The notes under the pieces were generated by a model. The model did not search any database. It was not told the origin of the DNA and worked only from the letters and a program-made list of their open reading frames with translations. Of a stretch of DNA of 64,000 nucleotides, positions 9,346 to 19,931 are shown piece after piece. This DNA is from Clostridium sp. (GTDB lineage: Bacteria > Bacillota > Clostridia > Lachnospirales > Lachnospiraceae), in assembly GCA_031275405.1 (NCBI GenBank), contig JAISOV010000029.1:62001-126000 (forward strand). The letters are read 5' to 3'. Position 1 is the first letter of the stretch. Each line of letters starts with the position of its first letter. The position numbers and the translations under genes are program-made.

Positions 9346-10356
9346 TTAGGATTTCAGATCTCTTACGGAAGCCCGCAGAATACGTTTCCCCTCTATGCGG
9401 TATACTTCTCCGTCGCTTCCGCGCGTACGCTCAATGTTGCGTTTCATTCTTCTGGCGGCCATTCTTCCTATATCTTCCACATTGACCGCGACCGTCGTCA
9501 GCTGCGGCTCACACAGCGTGGCGTAGATGTCATTGTCAAAGCCCACCACCGAGACATCCTCCGGAACCCGAAGCCCCCTGTCCTTTAAGATCCGAACCAG
9601 ACGGAACGCTGTCTCGTCACAGTTGCACAGAAAAGCCGTAGGCAGTTCCTCCGGCAGCTCGATCTCGATTGCCTGGCCGTCCATGGTACGGTCCGGCAGG
9701 ATCCATTCCGGCCTGACCGGGCGCCCCTGTTCGATGACGGCTCTTTTGTATCCCAGATAGCGGTCCGTAATACTGGTAGTCGCGCCCACCGTCCCCACGA
9801 AGCCGATCTCTTCATGCCCCAGCTTCGCGAGGTATTTGCCCAGTCTATAAGTGCTGTAAATATTCTCCGTCACTACCGAATCCACCTGGCCCGTTTCATC
9901 GTACACGTCCACATAAATAACAGGAAGCTTGATCGCGCCCATCCGTTTCTTGACCTCCGGATCCAAGATGCCCAGAAGGATCATGCCGTCAAACATGCTG
10001 TTTCTTTCTATGGTTTCTATTTCGCGCACAATGCTTTCTCTGTCCGGCGTGACCATGGCGCCGAAGTATGAAATCTTCCGAAGCTCGTCCATGATCCTTT
10101 CATACATGCCCATGTAAAATTTTCCGCTGTCGGATCCGGACGCAAAACGGGCGTTCACTACAATCCCTATCCGCTTAGACTGTCTCTGCCCGTAGCTAGG
10201 CAGAAAATAGCCTAAATTTTTAGCCGTCCGAACAATTTTATCTTTCAGTTCGTCACTTACGCCCTCTTTTTCATTCAGAGCCTTTGACACCGTCACTTTG
10301 CTGATTCCCAACTGATCCGCGATTCTCTGCATAGAAACAGTCTTCTTAACTGACAT
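9346..10356 (-). CDS. LacI-family transcriptional repressor of the alpha-mannoside locus
   Basis: A 336-aa regulator. The N-terminal helix-turn-helix and hinge (SMQRIADQLGISKVTVSKAL) is followed by a periplasmic-binding-protein-like effector domain (residues 62-330) with FVGTVGATTSITDRYLGY and SVVGFDNDIYATLCEPQLTT. A GAGAGA-type ribosome site precedes the ATG. It is the first gene of the operon that continues with two permeases, a binding protein, GH13 and GH38, so it is the probable local repressor. Two copies of a 38-bp candidate operator lie upstream of it and of the first permease, implying autoregulation. It resembles the LacI protein at 49192-50208 closely enough to suggest related effectors. 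Confidence 0.93.
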   Translation of the reverse strand: MSVKKTVSMQRIADQLGISKVTVSKALNEKEGVSDELKDKIVRTAKNLGYFLPSYGQRQSKRIGIVVNARFASGSDSGKFYMGMYERIMDELRKISYFGAMVTPDRESIVREIETIERNSMFDGMILLGILDPEVKKRMGAIKLPVIYVDVYDETGQVDSVVTENIYSTYRLGKYLAKLGHEEIGFVGTVGATTSITDRYLGYKRAVIEQGRPVRPEWILPDRTMDGQAIEIELPEELPTAFLCNCDETAFRLVRILKDRGLRVPEDVSVVGFDNDIYATLCEPQLTTVAVNVEDIGRMAARRMKRNIERTRGSDGEVYRIEGKRILRASVRDLKS

Positions 10357-10383
10357 AACGTCTCTCCTTACTCGTAACCCCCC

Positions 10384-10421
10384 TTTGTTGCTTTACTTTC
10401 CTATTTCATTAGAGTAACACA
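10384..10421 (-). promoter_or_regulatory. Candidate operator, copy 2 (before lacI)
   Basis: Second copy of the 38-bp sequence described at 9271-9308, located 28 bases upstream of the LacI start codon. The sharing of TTTGTTGCTTTACTTT and of the TAACACA end between the two sites is direct sequence evidence. The repressor-binding role is inference. Confidence 0.55.
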
Positions 10422-10544
10422 TGATTAACATACCATACCTGGCAGGAAGCTGTCAAGCGGTTTCTTGGATACCGCGACCCTTCCGGGACTGTGCGGGCTG
10501 AGCCCGCGGGATGGACATTTCCGGAAGGAAGGATCACCGGAAAG

Positions 10545-10615
10545 CCAGGACGCCCGCGCCGGAGGAAGTCTCGCGGGACGCCGGCGCGGGGATCGGACAA
10601 AACGCAAAAAAAGAC
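10545..10615 (+). repeat. Right copy of the ~70-bp direct repeat flanking the GH38 locus
   Basis: Same orientation as the copy at 532-601, with about 87 percent identity. It lies between the divergently transcribed lacI and PAP2 genes. Confidence 0.8.
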
Positions 10616-10644
10616 CGAATTGCAGAAAAGGCCAAAAAAAGACA

Positions 10645-10672
10645 TTGATATTTTCCGCCAGGGAGTTATACT
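10645..10672 (+). promoter_or_regulatory. Sigma-A type promoter for the PAP2 gene
   Basis: TTGATA (10645-10650) and TATACT (10667-10672) are separated by 16 bp and lie about 100 bases before the PAP2 start codon on the plus strand. Confidence 0.6.
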
Positions 10673-10768
10673 ATACATTGTTACAGGTTCAGCCAGGCAG
10701 CAAAGTTCCGCCATCGATAACAGTTCATCTGCGCATGAATCCTGCCGGTGGCAGACGGGGAGAGTTTT

Positions 10769-11458
10769 ATGAAAAAAGCACGGTATCGCGCCGGGAATTT
10801 CCTGATCCGGTATCAGCACGGCGCATATGCGCTTCTTTATCTGGCGGTCTATTTATTGTGGTTCTGTTATTTGGAAAAGACGGTCATCCGGGATTTTACC
10901 GTCATCCATATGGCGGTGGACGATTATATTCCGTTTCTAGAAGTATTTGTAATCCCTTACTTTTTATGGTTTCCGTATGTGGCGGCCGCCATCCTGTTCC
11001 TGCTGCTGCGGAACAAAAGCGACTACTGTAGGGCTTTCCTCTTTTTAGCCGCCGGAATGACGGTTTTCCTGCTGGTCTCCACCTTATGGCCCAACGGCCA
11101 GCACTTACGTCCGTTCGTCATGCCTAGGAACAATCTTTTTACGCAGCTGGTATCCGCCTTGTACCGCAGGGATACGCCCACCAATCTCTGGCCGAGCATC
11201 CACGTGTACAACTCCATCGGCGTCCACGCCGCGCTTATGAAGAGCAAGGAACTGGAAACGAAAAAAGGAATCCGGCTTGCTTCCTTTCTATTATGCGTTT
11301 CCATCATCCTCGCCACCGTGCTGATCAAGCAGCATTCCATGTTTGACGTGCTGACCGCCTTCGGCATGGCCGTCGTCATGTATGTGATCGTGTACCAGCC
11401 GATGGCCCTGCGTCTGCCGCTGCGGAGCCGGGAGAAGCCAAAGCCGCGGCTGCCATGA
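10769..11458 (+). CDS. PAP2-superfamily membrane phosphatase
   Basis: A 229-aa integral membrane protein with about six helices. The PAP2 catalytic motifs are recognisable: LRPFVMP (degenerate first motif), WPSIHVYNS (second motif, PSxH) and IKQHSMFDV (third motif with His and Asp). Such enzymes dephosphorylate lipid phosphates such as undecaprenyl or phosphatidyl phosphates at the membrane. The start at 10769 is chosen because GGGGAG lies 5 nt upstream. An upstream GTG in frame lacks a ribosome site. It sits 200 bp before a beta-galactosidase gene on the same strand, without an obvious functional link. Confidence 0.85.
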   Translation: MKKARYRAGNFLIRYQHGAYALLYLAVYLLWFCYLEKTVIRDFTVIHMAVDDYIPFLEVFVIPYFLWFPYVAAAILFLLLRNKSDYCRAFLFLAAGMTVFLLVSTLWPNGQHLRPFVMPRNNLFTQLVSALYRRDTPTNLWPSIHVYNSIGVHAALMKSKELETKKGIRLASFLLCVSIILATVLIKQHSMFDVLTAFGMAVVMYVIVYQPMALRLPLRSREKPKPRLP

Positions 11459-11495
11459 GGGAAGCCGTTCCGGCCACCGGTTCCGGAAGCGCTGA

Positions 11496-14660
<3,165 letters not shown>

Positions 14661-14788
14661 GACCCGGACAGAGGGGGTATCCGAAAGAAGACCCTCTCCT
14701 GTGCCAGACAGGAAACGGGCCGCTACCGAAGCTTGAGGTTTGAAATTTTTTTACAGGTTCTTTTTTGATAGGTTCTTTTTCAGGAAGG

Positions 14789-14822
14789 AACAGCCCGGCG
14801 CGAAAACGCGCCGGGCTGTTTT
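14789..14822. terminator. Bidirectional rho-independent terminator
   Basis: AACAGCCCGGCGCG (14789-14802) pairs perfectly with CGCGCCGGGCTGTT (14807-14820) around an AAAA loop and is followed by Ts. It lies between the convergent lacZ and SPFH genes and can serve both. Confidence 0.9.
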
Positions 14823-14832
14823 GGCCGCCCGC

Positions 14833-15762
14833 TTACCGGTTCACGGATTCTTTGAATGTTGCGGCAAGGCTTGCGATGCCCTGAAGCTCCGCCGGAAGCA
14901 GGATCGTGGTCGCCTGGCCGTCCGCCACCTTCTCGAACGCCTCCAGGCTCTTCAGTTTCAGAACCGCTTCATCCGCTCCGGCTTCCCGCAGCATACGGAT
15001 ACCGTCGGCATTGGCTTTCTGGACGGTGAGGATCGCTTCCGCCTCGCCCTCCGCTTCGCGGATCATCTTCTCTTTCTCCGCTTCCGCCCGCAGGATCGCC
15101 GACTGCTTGTCTGCTTCCGCCCGCAGGATCACGGACTCCTTCACGCCTTCCGCTTCCAGTATCTTGGCTCTTTTCTCTCCTTCCGCACGGGTCACGGCTT
15201 CCCGCCTTTCGCGCTCCGCTTTCATCTGGCGCTCCATGGCGTTCTGGATCTCGGCCGGAGGGATGATGTTTTTCAGCTCTACCCGGTTTACCTTGATCCC
15301 CCAGGGATCCGTGGCAATGTCCAGGGCCGCCCGCATTTTCGTGTTGATCGTTTCGCGGGAGGTCAGCGTCTGATCCAGTTCCAGGTCGCCGATGATGTTA
15401 CGCAGGGTAGTCGCCGTCAGGTTCTCGATCGCCAGCATAGGCCGCTCCACGCCGTAGGCAAAAAGCTTCGGATCGGTGATCTGGTAAAACACTACCGTAT
15501 CGATCCGCATGGTGACGTTATCTTTGGTGATGACCGGCTGGGGCGCGAAGTCGGCCACCTGCTCTTTCAGGTTCACCCTCTTCGCCACCCTGTCAAGGAT
15601 CGGCAGCTTCATATGGAAACCGACAGACCACGTTCCCTGATACGCGCCCAGTCTTTCGATGACATATGCCTGGGCCTGCGGAACGATCCTGATACAGGAG
15701 ACGACCAGCCAGATCGCCAGGACAATGGCTACTACGAGGAAAAGTGAAGCGAGATCAAACAT
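14833..15762 (-). CDS. SPFH/Band 7 (stomatin-like) membrane protein
   Basis: A 309-aa protein with one N-terminal transmembrane helix (LASLFLVVAIVLAIWLVVSC). A Band 7 domain follows (VPQAQAYVIERLGAYQGTW; DPWGIKVNRVELKNIIPP), then a long Ala/Glu-rich coiled coil (residues 215-290, many EAE repeats). Start 15762 is supported by AGGAGC 5 nt upstream; the frame extends further but has no ribosome site. It forms an operon with the NfeD gene just upstream, the classic pairing of this family. The pair is thought to organise membrane microdomains or protein quality control. Length and residues look normal. Confidence 0.92.
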   Translation of the reverse strand: MFDLASLFLVVAIVLAIWLVVSCIRIVPQAQAYVIERLGAYQGTWSVGFHMKLPILDRVAKRVNLKEQVADFAPQPVITKDNVTMRIDTVVFYQITDPKLFAYGVERPMLAIENLTATTLRNIIGDLELDQTLTSRETINTKMRAALDIATDPWGIKVNRVELKNIIPPAEIQNAMERQMKAERERREAVTRAEGEKRAKILEAEGVKESVILRAEADKQSAILRAEAEKEKMIREAEGEAEAILTVQKANADGIRMLREAGADEAVLKLKSLEAFEKVADGQATTILLPAELQGIASLAATFKESVNR

Positions 15763-15906
15763 AGCTGCTCCTATTCTGTGCGCTCCGGCGCACGTAAACA
15801 TTTACGGCTGCCGCCGCGCCGCAGGCGCGTCAGGCGGCGTTGGTTCCGATGGCCGGGGCGCTGCCTGCGGCTCTCGCCCGGGCATTGCCTCCGGTTCCGG
15901 TACCGG

Positions 15907-16539
15907 TTACTGTTTCGGTTCCTCTTCCGGCTCCGGCGGCAGAGGAACCGGCAGAACAAAATTTACATACGGCTCCGTCTCCGGCTCCCGCTGGGCTTTC
16001 CCTTCCGGCTCCGCTTCCGGGACTGTTTCCGGCTCCGGCTTCGTCTCCAAGACTGTTTCCGGCTCCGGCTTCGTTTCCAAGACTGTTTCCGGCTCCGCTT
16101 CCGCTTCCGGCACTTTTCCCACGATCAGCTTGACGCCGCTGATGGACAGGATCCGGACAAGCTCGCCGCTTGCGATCTTGCCTTTTTCCTCCACGCTCCT
16201 GGCGCTCCACTCCTGGCCGCCGACCATCACCTGGCCGCCGCTCATGATATTGTCAATATCGCTTGTGACAATGGCCTGGCGCCCTACCAGGCTTTCCGCG
16301 TTGGTCCTAAGCCTCCCTTTGTTGAAATACCGGAGGGCGATCGGCCTGGTGACCAGCAGCAGCTCCAAGGCAATCAGGAAGAACAGCCCGATCTGGATGG
16401 GAAGCGGCGCGCCCAGCGCCGCCGCCGCGGTAGCCACCAGCGCCGCGATGGCAAACCAGACTGTCGTAAGCCCTAAAGTAAGGGCCTCAATCCCCAGCAA
16501 GAAGATAAACAGAACCAGCCAAAACAGAATCTGTTGCAT
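15907..16539 (-). CDS. NfeD-family membrane protein with repetitive Pro/Glu tail
   Basis: A 210-aa protein with three to four N-terminal helices (residues 1-70), then the OB-fold NfeD domain (SLVGRQAIVTSDI; GQVMVGGQEWSARS; VRILSISGVKLIVGK). Its C-terminus is a low-complexity tail of KPEPETVLET units encoded by 30-bp tandem repeats. After the TAA stop at 15907-15909 the same frame remains open for another 34 codons with the same Pro/Glu/Ala-rich character, up to TAA at 15802-15804. The tail has therefore probably been shortened by a nonsense change. It is the partner of the SPFH protein encoded downstream. The role is membrane organisation. Confidence 0.88.
   Translation of the reverse strand: MQQILFWLVLFIFLLGIEALTLGLTTVWFAIAALVATAAAALGAPLPIQIGLFFLIALELLLVTRPIALRYFNKGRLRTNAESLVGRQAIVTSDIDNIMSGGQVMVGGQEWSARSVEEKGKIASGELVRILSISGVKLIVGKVPEAEAEPETVLETKPEPETVLETKPEPETVPEAEPEGKAQREPETEPYVNFVLPVPLPPEPEEEPKQ
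16021..16110 (-). repeat. 30-bp tandem repeat inside the NfeD tail
   Basis: Three contiguous 30-bp units begin at 16021, 16051 and 16081, each starting GACTGTTTCCGGCTCCG. The first two differ at one base and the third is diverged at its end. They encode the repeated ETVLETKPEP units and could expand or contract by slippage without breaking the frame. Confidence 0.9.
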
Positions 16540-16660
16540 AGACTTATCCTCCGTCTTTCCGATGATCGTTCCGCTTCGCTCCCAGCCGCTTCGTTACCGC
16601 TCGCCCGCCGCTTTCCGATCGCTTCCTTTCTTCTCTTGGCCCCCACATCCTGATAGATTC

Positions 16661-16689
16661 AGTCTACCACAGATCGACCGTCAGGGCAA
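16661..16689 (-). promoter_or_regulatory. Promoter of the nfeD-SPFH operon
   Basis: Read on the minus strand, TTGCCC (16684-16689) and TAGACT (16661-16666) are separated by 17 bp and lie about 120 bases upstream of the NfeD start codon. Confidence 0.6.
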
Positions 16690-16704
16690 TCTTTTTTTAC
16701 GTTT

Positions 16705-16960
16705 CCGACTTACAAGGCAGGAAGCAGATATTATCGGCACATTTCTCTCGAAGTACACCGTGCAACGCGATAACAGCCGCCTGTCAACGTCGGAACTGTA
16801 TAGCCATTATGCGGTGTGGGCAAAGGATAACGGCTACCGCTCACTGTCGAATCGCCCGTTTGCCACAGATTTGCGAAGGCGGTTTGAGGTCAGGCATAAC
16901 GGCAAGGCCGGGAATTTCGTCGTTGGGCTTGCGCTGTCGTTCGATCCAGGTCTGCGCTAA
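16705..16960 (+). pseudogene. C-terminal remnant of a phage/plasmid-type DNA primase (D5/P4 family)
   Basis: The plus-strand frame ending at TAA 16958-16960 encodes about 85 residues with no start codon or ribosome site. It includes TSELYSHYAVWAKDNGYRSL and SNRPFATDLRRRFEVR, then a final hydrophobic strand. This pattern (S-x-LY-x-xY-x-W-a-x-xNGY followed by a winged-helix end) is typical of the C-terminus of virus, phage and plasmid primase-helicases of the D5/P4 group. The rest of the gene is absent, so this is a leftover of an integrated element at the border of the restriction-modification island. Confidence 0.55.
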
Positions 16961-17039
16961 AAAAGCGGGAGCGACCCAACGTTGCTGTCCAACGTATCCT
17001 AAGTATCCACGCTCCGAATATCGGTAGGGTGGATAAATT

Positions 17040-17432
17040 GGATGGATAGATGTGTTTGTCAATGAACATGCCATTGAGCGAATGATAAGCAATAATTTTG
17101 TCATCAACTGCCGTGTCGAAATATTCATTGAACGGTATTAGCTTTCAACCATCAGCCTCAAATATATCACCCTCTTTTATAGTAACCTTTATTCCACGAA
17201 TGTTAAGAACGATCTCGTTTTGAGAACGACGATATTTCAAAAACAAGATAGCAACTGTTATTACAGCGTAAGCTCCAATAACAAGACCTATACGTGCTGG
17301 GACTTTTCCCGCACATTCAAGTGTGACTGACAAGACACTCATTACAGTTTCAATGCCTCCGATAATCATGAAAGCAATTGTAAGACTGTCCTTCCACAGT
17401 TTGGGACTTTCAAAAGGCGTGTGTTTTTTCAC
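17040..17432 (-). pseudogene. Truncated transmembrane-macro protein resembling Thoeris ThsA (DUF6430 type)
   Basis: GTG 17432 has AGGAGG 7 nt upstream, so the product starts KKHTPFESPKLWKD. Two helices follow (LTIAFMIIGGIETVMSVLSV and IGLVIGAYAVITVAILFL), then the start of a macro-like domain, IRGIKVTIKEGDIFEADG, and TGA at 17145-17147. Beyond the TGA the same frame continues as LIPFNEYFDTAVDDK and then IIAYHSLNGMFIDKH before homology is lost near 17040. The GDIF...PFNEYFDT...SLNGxFI pattern is, from memory, the signature of the ThsA macro domain found in Thoeris defence systems, where some types carry two N-terminal helices. Both an in-frame nonsense codon (probably from TGG) and loss of the remaining macro domain make it non-functional as a sensor. 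The surviving 95-aa peptide would be a bare two-helix membrane protein. It starts 27 bases after the restriction gene stop and was likely co-transcribed. Confidence 0.6.
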
Positions 17433-17459
17433 GAAGAAACCTCCTGCCAAAATTACAGG

Positions 17460-18581
17460 TTATTGAAGAATCGTTTCACTGTTGCCGCTCACAATGTCAT
17501 TCCACATGGTTTTATGTTGGAACTTGATTGTTTCGTCGCTCTTCATACATTCGACATAACAATCAATAAACTCGGCGGGGTCATTCAACAAGCGCAGATA
17601 ATATTTCAAGGTAGTGTAAACGCCGTTGACTATTACCTGACAGCCGTGTATCCGGGCTATCCGTTGTATCTCGGTATTGATACTGCCCCAGTCTGCATGA
17701 TCCATATTTGCGGTGGTAAGCAGATAGTATCTGTCGGTATTGTGTATCTTGAGCTTTTCATACGCATCGTTGACAAACCCGCGAGTGATAGCGATCTCGT
17801 GTTTTATCTCCACGCCCTCAAAGGCAGAGCCATCGGCGTTATTCACGTCAATATCACCAATTCTTCCGGATTGAGCGTCGGACGAATGATGGCTTTCAAG
17901 TGGACACAGAATTTTATCAGTAAAGCGTGTCACTTGCGACATCATACATCGGTACGCAGCGTAGACCGCCAACGTTGGCAATCTCGAAGCTCCGGCAGAC
18001 GAATATCGCACGGTAAAATGCTTGCGAAGAAGCTCAATGATTGCACTGATAGACAGGCTGTGCGGCTTTGCAAGTTCAACTTTCATACTGTCGCGTTGTC
18101 TGATGAGCAGGACGAACACATAGAGCAAGACATCGCCCGCGCTCACGCCTTTCACCTCTACCTTGTCGATAATGGTTAGGAACGCCGATTTTACTTCTTT
18201 TGGCGTAATCTTGCCCGGATAGCTCAAATCATAAGGATGTGCCTGTTCAAGCGAACGAGTAAGCCAACCTGATTCAGCCATAGCAGGGAAAGACACGCTT
18301 TTCATAAAGGGCGTAACGTGGGTCTGGTCTATTCCACGACCCGCAAAGCCGCCATCCATACCAGCTTGATGGTAGCGTATATCTTGTTCTGGCGCAACCA
18401 ACTTATGTACAAGCAAGGTTGTTAAAACCGTTACCATACCTTTGTTGGATTCGGAGCGAGAGATCATATAGTCAACGTGACGCCTTGCTTCCTCGTCAAG
18501 GGAATCAAACGTAGCGGTTATGTCAAACGCCTTTTCCATAGCGTCATCGTAAGTCTGCCTCAATAAATCTGTATGCGTCAT
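17460..18581 (-). CDS. Type II restriction endonuclease, probably SacI family
   Basis: A 373-aa soluble protein whose ATG overlaps the methyltransferase stop by 4 bases (ATGA). Blocks such as GFAGRGIDQTHVTPFMK, MAESGWLTRSLEQAHPY and YPGKITPKEVKSAFL are what I recall from SacI-type restriction endonucleases. A possible PD-(D/E)xK core is seen late in the protein: GDIDVNNADGSAFEGVEIKH gives D-x(n)-E-x-K. The companion enzyme is a C5-cytosine methyltransferase, which fits a SacI-like (GAGCTC) system. The recognition site is not readable from sequence. The protein looks full length with no frameshift, and its GC content is lower than the surrounding metabolic genes, suggesting horizontal origin. 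Confidence 0.65.
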   Translation of the reverse strand: MTHTDLLRQTYDDAMEKAFDITATFDSLDEEARRHVDYMISRSESNKGMVTVLTTLLVHKLVAPEQDIRYHQAGMDGGFAGRGIDQTHVTPFMKSVSFPAMAESGWLTRSLEQAHPYDLSYPGKITPKEVKSAFLTIIDKVEVKGVSAGDVLLYVFVLLIRQRDSMKVELAKPHSLSISAIIELLRKHFTVRYSSAGASRLPTLAVYAAYRCMMSQVTRFTDKILCPLESHHSSDAQSGRIGDIDVNNADGSAFEGVEIKHEIAITRGFVNDAYEKLKIHNTDRYYLLTTANMDHADWGSINTEIQRIARIHGCQVIVNGVYTTLKYYLRLLNDPAEFIDCYVECMKSDETIKFQHKTMWNDIVSGNSETILQ

Positions 18582-19585
18582 TCTTGCCCAACTCCCTCCG
18601 AAAAGTATTGTTCTTTGAGTGCTTCCGCAACAGCAGCTATCATTGGAACACAGACCGAGTTTCCTATCTGCTTGTATTGCTCGCCGACAATTGACGGACG
18701 CTCAAAATCATCGGGGAATCCCATGATCCTGAAACACTCGTCAATCGTCAATTTGCGTACACGGTTGTCGGGAGTTAAAATCCAAAATCGCCCCGACATT
18801 TCCTGCGATGGCAATGTCGGGTGTATTCCCATAACCGAATAAATACGGTTAGGTTGCTTATGAACACGCGAGAGATGTTCTGTCCCCGGGCGTACCCCCA
18901 CCTTGCGAATTGACTTGTTTCTATATCCCACGAAGTACAGCCCCGACTTCTTTTGCACTGTCGGATTGTCTATAAGGGTGTATTCGGTCTCTTCCAAATA
19001 TTCAAACACTCCGCTTTTATCAAGGTAGCCAAGAAGATTACGACGCGGCGTTTGTTTGAGTTTGGCAAAGTCAAACACCTTGCTTTTTGATGCAATAATG
19101 ATAATGCGTTCGCGGTTTTGCGGAACACCATAATCGGCGGCGTTTAGCAATCGCCATTCGGTAGTATATCCCATTGCGCGCAACTTGTTCAAAATGGTTT
19201 CGAGAGTGTTACCTTTATCGTGGTGTATAAGGTGCTTCACGTTTTCCAGGAACACAACGCGAGGTTGACTTTTCTCAATAAAACGGCATATCTCAAAAAA
19301 CAGCGTCCCCCTATCATCATCAAACCCTTTTTGTTTTCCGGATATGCTGAATGGCTGGCAAGGAAACCCGGCACACAGCACGTCAAAGTCCGGCACGTCA
19401 TCTTCTGAAATATCTCTTATATCCCCTTGCGGCACTTCGCCGAAGTTAGCGTTATAGGTGCGCTGACATTCGGAGTTGATGTCGCACGAAAAGACGCACT
19501 TCAACCCAGCGCTTTGCATACCGAGCCGTATACCGCCTATCCCGCAGAATAGGTCAATAAACTTAATTTCTTTTGGGGAAATCAT
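18578..19585 (-). CDS. DNA (cytosine-5)-methyltransferase
   Basis: A 335-aa modification enzyme with all key C5-methyltransferase motifs in order: DLFCGIGGIRLG (I, S-adenosylmethionine site), AGFPCQPFS with the catalytic Cys (IV), VFLENVKHL (VI), GVPQNRERI (VIII), then the target-recognition region and EQYKQIGNSVCVP (X). Start 19585 is chosen because AGGAGG lies 7 nt upstream. The frame also opens at a GTG 15 bases earlier, but that codon itself overlaps the ribosome site. It is coupled to the restriction gene downstream and overlaps the end of the XRE regulator upstream, giving a C-M-R order. All catalytic residues are intact, so methylation activity is expected. Confidence 0.93.
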   Translation of the reverse strand: MISPKEIKFIDLFCGIGGIRLGMQSAGLKCVFSCDINSECQRTYNANFGEVPQGDIRDISEDDVPDFDVLCAGFPCQPFSISGKQKGFDDDRGTLFFEICRFIEKSQPRVVFLENVKHLIHHDKGNTLETILNKLRAMGYTTEWRLLNAADYGVPQNRERIIIIASKSKVFDFAKLKQTPRRNLLGYLDKSGVFEYLEETEYTLIDNPTVQKKSGLYFVGYRNKSIRKVGVRPGTEHLSRVHKQPNRIYSVMGIHPTLPSQEMSGRFWILTPDNRVRKLTIDECFRIMGFPDDFERPSIVGEQYKQIGNSVCVPMIAAVAEALKEQYFSEGVGQE

Positions 19586-19805
19586 TGCGAACCTCCTCAC
19601 CCGCTTCTGCGCTCATCTCAACTATATCCGCAATGTCGCAATGAAGGGCAGGACAGATTTTTGTAAGCGTTTCCATGGAAACATAGTCATTCTTTCCGAG
19701 TTTAGCGATGACGTGAGTGCTTATCCCAGCTATGCTCCGCAAGTCCGTTTTCTTAATGCTCTTATCTATAAGCAGTTTCCAAAGCCTGTTATAGCTAATT
19801 GCTAC
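19563..19805 (-). CDS. Small XRE-family regulator (possible controller protein), without a standard start codon
   Basis: The minus-strand frame encodes about 80 residues: AISYNRLWKLLIDKSIKKTD, then LRSIAGISTHVIAKLGKNDY and VSMETLTKICPALHCDIADI, a typical single helix-turn-helix of the short Cro/C1 type. Homologues usually begin MAISYNKLWKLL. Here the codon before GCA ATT AGC is GTA (19803-19805), 8 nt after a GGAGG ribosome site. No ATG, GTG or TTG is in frame upstream within the intergenic space. Translation may use ATT (19797-19799) or may be lost. It overlaps the methyltransferase start by 23 bases, so it may have regulated the restriction-modification operon. Confidence 0.7.
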   Translation of the reverse strand, partial: VAISYNRLWKLLIDKSIKKTDLRSIAGISTHVIAKLGKNDYVSMETLTKICPALHCDIADIVEMSAEAGEEVRNDFPKRN

Positions 19806-19931
19806 GTTACCGACCTCCGTTTCACACGTTAAGCTAATTTTTTAAGAATAACACATAATCGCTTAAAAATCAAGTAAAAGTTTTTACTGGGAGGAAAATT
19901 TTGGAATGGAAAAATCTGCGGCCTGGGGGCA

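Noticed and set aside
15659-16960. 433-codon plus-strand open frame spanning NfeD and the primase remnant
   Set aside because: Most of it is antisense to NfeD and very Ser/Gly-rich. Only its final part (after about 16705) resembles a real protein, annotated as a primase remnant.
16841-17128. 95-codon minus-strand frame between the primase remnant and the macro remnant
   Set aside because: It is out of frame with the macro remnant (NEYFDTAVDD) and covers the junction. It shows no family features and is taken as a by-product.
19600-19830. Plus-strand frame through the XRE region as a gene
   Set aside because: It has no motif or ribosome site; the minus-strand reading is a clear helix-turn-helix protein.
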